Of a stretch of DNA of 16,666 nt, positions 13,876 through 16,666 are shown one piece after another. Source of the stretch: GCA-003244245 sp050699655 (lineage in GTDB: Bacteria > Actinomycetota > Actinomycetes > Mycobacteriales > Pseudonocardiaceae); contig JBOHFJ010000069.1 of NCBI GenBank assembly GCA_050699655.1, positions 1 to 16,666 of the forward strand, in the 5' to 3' direction. Numbering within the stretch: position 1 is the stretch's first letter; each line of letters begins with the position of its first letter. Made by a program: the position numbers and the translations under genes. The notes beneath the pieces are model-generated. The model worked only from the letters and a program-made list of their open reading frames with translations. It ran no database searches and was not told the DNA's origin.

Positions 13876-16389
13876 TCAGCTATGAGAGCGGCCCCACTCC
13901 TCCAGCTGGTTCGCCTCGTCGTCACGACCCAGAGCACGGAGGTCGGCGACGAGGTGGCTGGCCGAGGCCAGGGTGCTTGGGTGGTCGTCGCCGAGTACCC
14001 GGCGGCGGCGGGTGAGGGTGTCTTGCTGGAGCTGGCGAGCCTGTTCGTAGTGGCCCAGCGCGTGCAGGTCAAGAGCGAGGTAGCTGGCCGAGTTCAGATT
14101 GTAGGGGTGATCGTCGCCGAGCACCCGCCGCTTGCGGGTGAGGGTGTCTTGTTGAAGCTGGCGGGCCTGCTCGTACTGGCCCAGCGCATGGAGGTCAAGA
14201 GCGAGATTACAGGCCGAGGCCAGGGTACGGGGGTGGTCGTCGCCGAGCACCCGGCGGAAGCGGGTGAGGGTGTCTTGTTGGAGCTGGCAGGCCTGCTCGT
14301 ACTGGCCCAGCGCGCGCAGGTCGCAGGCGAGGTTGCCGGCCGAGTTCAGGGTGTGGGGGTGGTCCTCGCCCAGTACCCGGCGGTAGCGGGTGAGGGTGTC
14401 CTCGTCGAGTTGGCGGGCCTGCTCGTACTGGCCCAGCTTGTGCAGGTCGAGAGAGAGATTGTTGGCTGATTCCAGGGTGTCGGGGTGGTCCTCCCCCAGT
14501 ACCCGCCGGCGGCGGGTGAGGGTGTCCTCCTCGAGCAGGCAGGCCTGCTCGTACTGGCCCAGCTCGTACAGGTTTAGGGCGAGATTGCTGGCCGATCCCA
14601 GAGTGTCGGGATGGTCCTCACCCAGCACCGAGCGACGTAGGCGCAGGGCCCGTTCGAATAGCGGCCGGGCGGAGGCAGGTTCCCCTCGGATCAGCACGTA
14701 CGTCCCGGCGCGGTGGAGCAGCCAGCCGACGTCGTCCCCGATCGGATCGAGGGTGCGGCGGGCATCGGTGGCGGTGAGGACGTGCGGGAGCAGCTGCCGC
14801 CAGAGAGGCCAGGTCGACAGGTTGTCCCAGGGGTCGTCGGCCGGCATTGCGGCTCGGAGTAGCCGGATCGTGACGGTGGCCATGTCGTGCTCGCTGGGCT
14901 GGGACCGTAGGAAGGCCTGCAGCAGCCGGTGCAGCTGCAAGCTGCCGGGCTCGACGCGGGCCAGCCCCCCTCGGCGCACCAGCCGGGTCAGCTCGGTGAG
15001 GGCCAGCGGATCACGGGCCATGCTGGCGAGTGGGTCGGGTAGCCGGTCAGGGTGGGTGGTGAACAGGGTGAGGGGGATTGGCTCGGGGGCCAGGTGCGCG
15101 GCCAGGGTGAGCAGATCCAACGCGGCCGGTGCCTGCACGGCAAGCCGGTCGAAAGCGATCTGATAACCGGCGGCCAGCGACACCGGATAGGTGGCCGGCG
15201 TGCCATGGGCCAGCAGGTCCGCGGTCCGCTCCTTAAGCAAGGACAGGTAGTCATCGGTGGACATGCCGGTCTCGGTCAGATAAGCGGCGGCCTGGCTAAG
15301 CGCCAGGGGCAGGTCACCCATAGCCTCGGCGATCCGGGCAGCGTCAGCGGCGGTGAGTCGCGGGACACGGCGCAGCAACATGAGTGACTCGCCGCGGTCG
15401 AAGACGTCCACCCCGAGTGGGGTGGCGAGGTCGTGCCAGGCGGGGTTGCGAGAGGTGATCAACACCTGCCCGCCACCACCGGTAGCCAGACAGGGGGCCA
15501 GCGCGGCGGGATCCTCGGCATTGTCATAGATCAGCAGCCAGCGGTCCCGCTCCCGCAACGCCCCCAGCAACCGCGCCACCGCCGAGGCAATAGGGTCGGT
15601 GACCCCGGCCAGGCCCAGGGCGTGAGCAAGCTGAGCCAACCGGTCGGGGATCAACGTGGGCACCTCGGAAGGGATCCACCAGACCACGTCATAGTCGGTA
15701 TCGTGGCGGTGCGCGTACTCGATGGCCAACGCGGTCTTGCCGATCCCACCCATGCCGTGCAGGGCCTGCACCACCGTCGCCCGACCAGCTCGCAACGACG
15801 CACGCAACCCGGTGAGCAGATCTTCACGTCCGGTGAAGGTGACGTTGCGCGCGGGCACGTTCCACACCCGCCCACCCCGGGGCAGCTCAGCCAACGCCTG
15901 GAACAGCTTCTCGCTCAGCTCCTCCGGCGTGGTGACCGTTGCGGTGGTCAGTCCGCTGTCCGCGAGCCGGGCGCGAAACGCGTCCTGGCGGGCACCGTGC
16001 TCCTGATCGCGGAACAGATCCGCTGGGCCTTCCGCTTCGGCGCCCAGCAGGAACACCAGACGGGGCAGGCCACGCTCACCCGCGACCTCAAACTCCAACT
16101 CCGTGTACGACAACTCCGGCCGATCCCGCACCGGGGACCCGTACCGAAACCCGACAATTGCCGCATAGACGTCGGCGGCCAACACCGCCTCCCGACACAC
16201 CTGCGCAGGCTTCTGGTTCCGCGCGGTGAAATACGCCATGTCCCCGATGACATCCCCAGCCCGACTGATCGCCCGCTCCGCCGCGTCGACGAACGACCGA
16301 CGAACCGGAAACCGCCGCAGCTCCGAGGTATGACTCAAGAACACCCGCCGTGGCCGTGACGACACGCCGCACAGCATCCCACCGACCAC
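13876..16389 (-). CDS. STAND ATPase: DUF4062, NB-ARC and TPR repeats
   Basis: This encodes an 837-aa NLR-like protein. Residues about 14-110 match DUF4062 (RRVFLSHTSELR, VGFRYGSPV). FTGRE (185-189) starts the nucleotide-binding module, with Walker A GMGGIGKT (212-219), Walker B WLLIYDN (284-290), VLITSR (309-314) and GDLPLAL (357-363). Residues 586-837 are six 42-residue TPR units of the kinesin-light-chain-like type (RRVLGEDHPDTL...LGQYEQARQL). STAND proteins of this architecture act as ATP-driven switches; some bacterial ones are antiphage sensors, others regulators. Which applies here is unknown. The start is uncertain: GTG 16389, ATG 16377 and GTG 16365 are all possible, and none has a textbook ribosome binding site. 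It converges on the right regulator gene. Confidence 0.85.
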   Translation of the reverse strand: MVGGMLCGVSSRPRRVFLSHTSELRRFPVRRSFVDAAERAISRAGDVIGDMAYFTARNQKPAQVCREAVLAADVYAAIVGFRYGSPVRDRPELSYTELEFEVAGERGLPRLVFLLGAEAEGPADLFRDQEHGARQDAFRARLADSGLTTATVTTPEELSEKLFQALAELPRGGRVWNVPARNVTFTGREDLLTGLRASLRAGRATVVQALHGMGGIGKTALAIEYAHRHDTDYDVVWWIPSEVPTLIPDRLAQLAHALGLAGVTDPIASAVARLLGALRERDRWLLIYDNAEDPAALAPCLATGGGGQVLITSRNPAWHDLATPLGVDVFDRGESLMLLRRVPRLTAADAARIAEAMGDLPLALSQAAAYLTETGMSTDDYLSLLKERTADLLAHGTPATYPVSLAAGYQIAFDRLAVQAPAALDLLTLAAHLAPEPIPLTLFTTHPDRLPDPLASMARDPLALTELTRLVRRGGLARVEPGSLQLHRLLQAFLRSQPSEHDMATVTIRLLRAAMPADDPWDNLSTWPLWRQLLPHVLTATDARRTLDPIGDDVGWLLHRAGTYVLIRGEPASARPLFERALRLRRSVLGEDHPDTLGSASNLALNLYELGQYEQACLLEEDTLTRRRRVLGEDHPDTLESANNLSLDLHKLGQYEQARQLDEDTLTRYRRVLGEDHPHTLNSAGNLACDLRALGQYEQACQLQQDTLTRFRRVLGDDHPRTLASACNLALDLHALGQYEQARQLQQDTLTRKRRVLGDDHPYNLNSASYLALDLHALGHYEQARQLQQDTLTRRRRVLGDDHPSTLASASHLVADLRALGRDDEANQLEEWGRSHS
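13879..14634 (-). repeat. Six tandem 126-bp repeats encoding TPR units
   Basis: The DNA repeats every 126 bp (42 codons) with high similarity, for example the recurrent GAGGGTGTCTTG on the plus strand. Units encode R-R-V-L-G-D/E-D-H-P-x-T-L starts. Units 2-5 are the most alike, and the last is the most diverged, as is usual at the capping end of such arrays. Unit number can change by slippage or recombination. Confidence 0.85.
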
Positions 16390-16666
16390 GTCCGATGCCT
16401 ACGGCCAGTCGTCACATCGTGGCCGAGGTCGCTGCGTCAGGACGGGTTCACAGCGATCAGGAGGTTCAGCACGGAGCGTCTGATGAGCAGGATTGGTGAG
16501 CGGGCCGACGTATTCGGAACGCGCACCCCGGCGATCCGAGCGAACTCAGCCGTGACCGCATAGCACATGGCCCGTACGAACCAGCTGACCCCGGCTACAG
16601 CAGTCGGCTGAATCCCTTGTTGGTACCGGAGCCGCGCCACTGACCGCGGACAGGGGAGTTGGCCTT
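16390..16666. other. Right end without assignable gene
   Basis: This is 277 bp upstream of the STAND gene. A 67-codon minus-strand frame (16437-16640) exists, but it has no recognisable family and no clear ribosome binding site. The region probably holds the STAND gene promoter, though I see no convincing -10/-35 pair. Confidence 0.3.

Noticed and set aside
13879..14634. Regular 126-bp periodicity considered as a CRISPR-like or satellite array
   Set aside because: The repeats are in frame, encode TPR units of the STAND protein and have no spacers.
16437..16640. 67-codon minus-strand frame at the right end
   Set aside because: No family recognised, no clear ribosome binding site, and a single short frame in high-GC DNA is weak evidence.

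Overview
The window is high-GC DNA with actinomycete-style gene content: an XRE/DUF5753 regulator paired with a DUF6879 protein, large TPR-type regulators, an NB-ARC/TPR STAND ATPase, and frequent GTG starts. Family resemblance suggests a Pseudonocardiales-like or Streptomyces-like actinomycete. That placement is inference, since no rRNA or housekeeping marker is present.

The core (about 3750-11733) is a class I lanthipeptide (RiPP) locus of the 'FxLD' type. Its ancestral order is a PCMT-like methyltransferase, a short precursor peptide, a LanB dehydratase, a LanC cyclase and an APH-like kinase. The first part has been tandemly duplicated: copy A (about 3751-5731) holds methyltransferase 1, precursor 1 and a lanB stub, and copy B (about 5888-7876) holds methyltransferase 2, precursor 2 and the start of the main lanB. 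The two precursors share an almost identical leader, with mainly synonymous DNA differences, but have different Cys/Ser/Thr/Asp-rich cores. A strong conserved hairpin lies between each precursor gene and its lanB, a plausible attenuator.

Every enzyme gene downstream of the precursors is damaged. The lanB stub has an 11-nt frameshifting deletion, the main lanB has an out-of-frame internal deletion, lanC is frameshifted and lacks its zinc-binding C-terminal half, and the APH-like gene has a frameshift and a nonsense codon. Both methyltransferases and both precursors remain open. The locus is therefore either a decaying lanthipeptide cluster or one whose surviving activity is methyltransferase-only modification or uses LanB/LanC made elsewhere. 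No peptidase or transporter gene is in the window.

Upstream of the cluster (1672-3724) are a small Cys-rich protein gene, a short remnant resembling the start of a YdcF-like gene, and a tight three-gene operon (small protein, DUF6879, XRE-DUF5753 regulator). Two paralogous 478-aa HTH/TPR regulators flank the locus in opposite orientations (7-1443 minus and 12419-13855 plus). They form a roughly 1.5-kb inverted repeat that includes their upstream DNA, with a conserved tandem 11-bp repeat and a 17-bp palindrome. The right end carries a convergent gene for a DUF4062-NB-ARC-TPR STAND protein (13876-16389 minus). The last 277 bases hold nothing I can assign.
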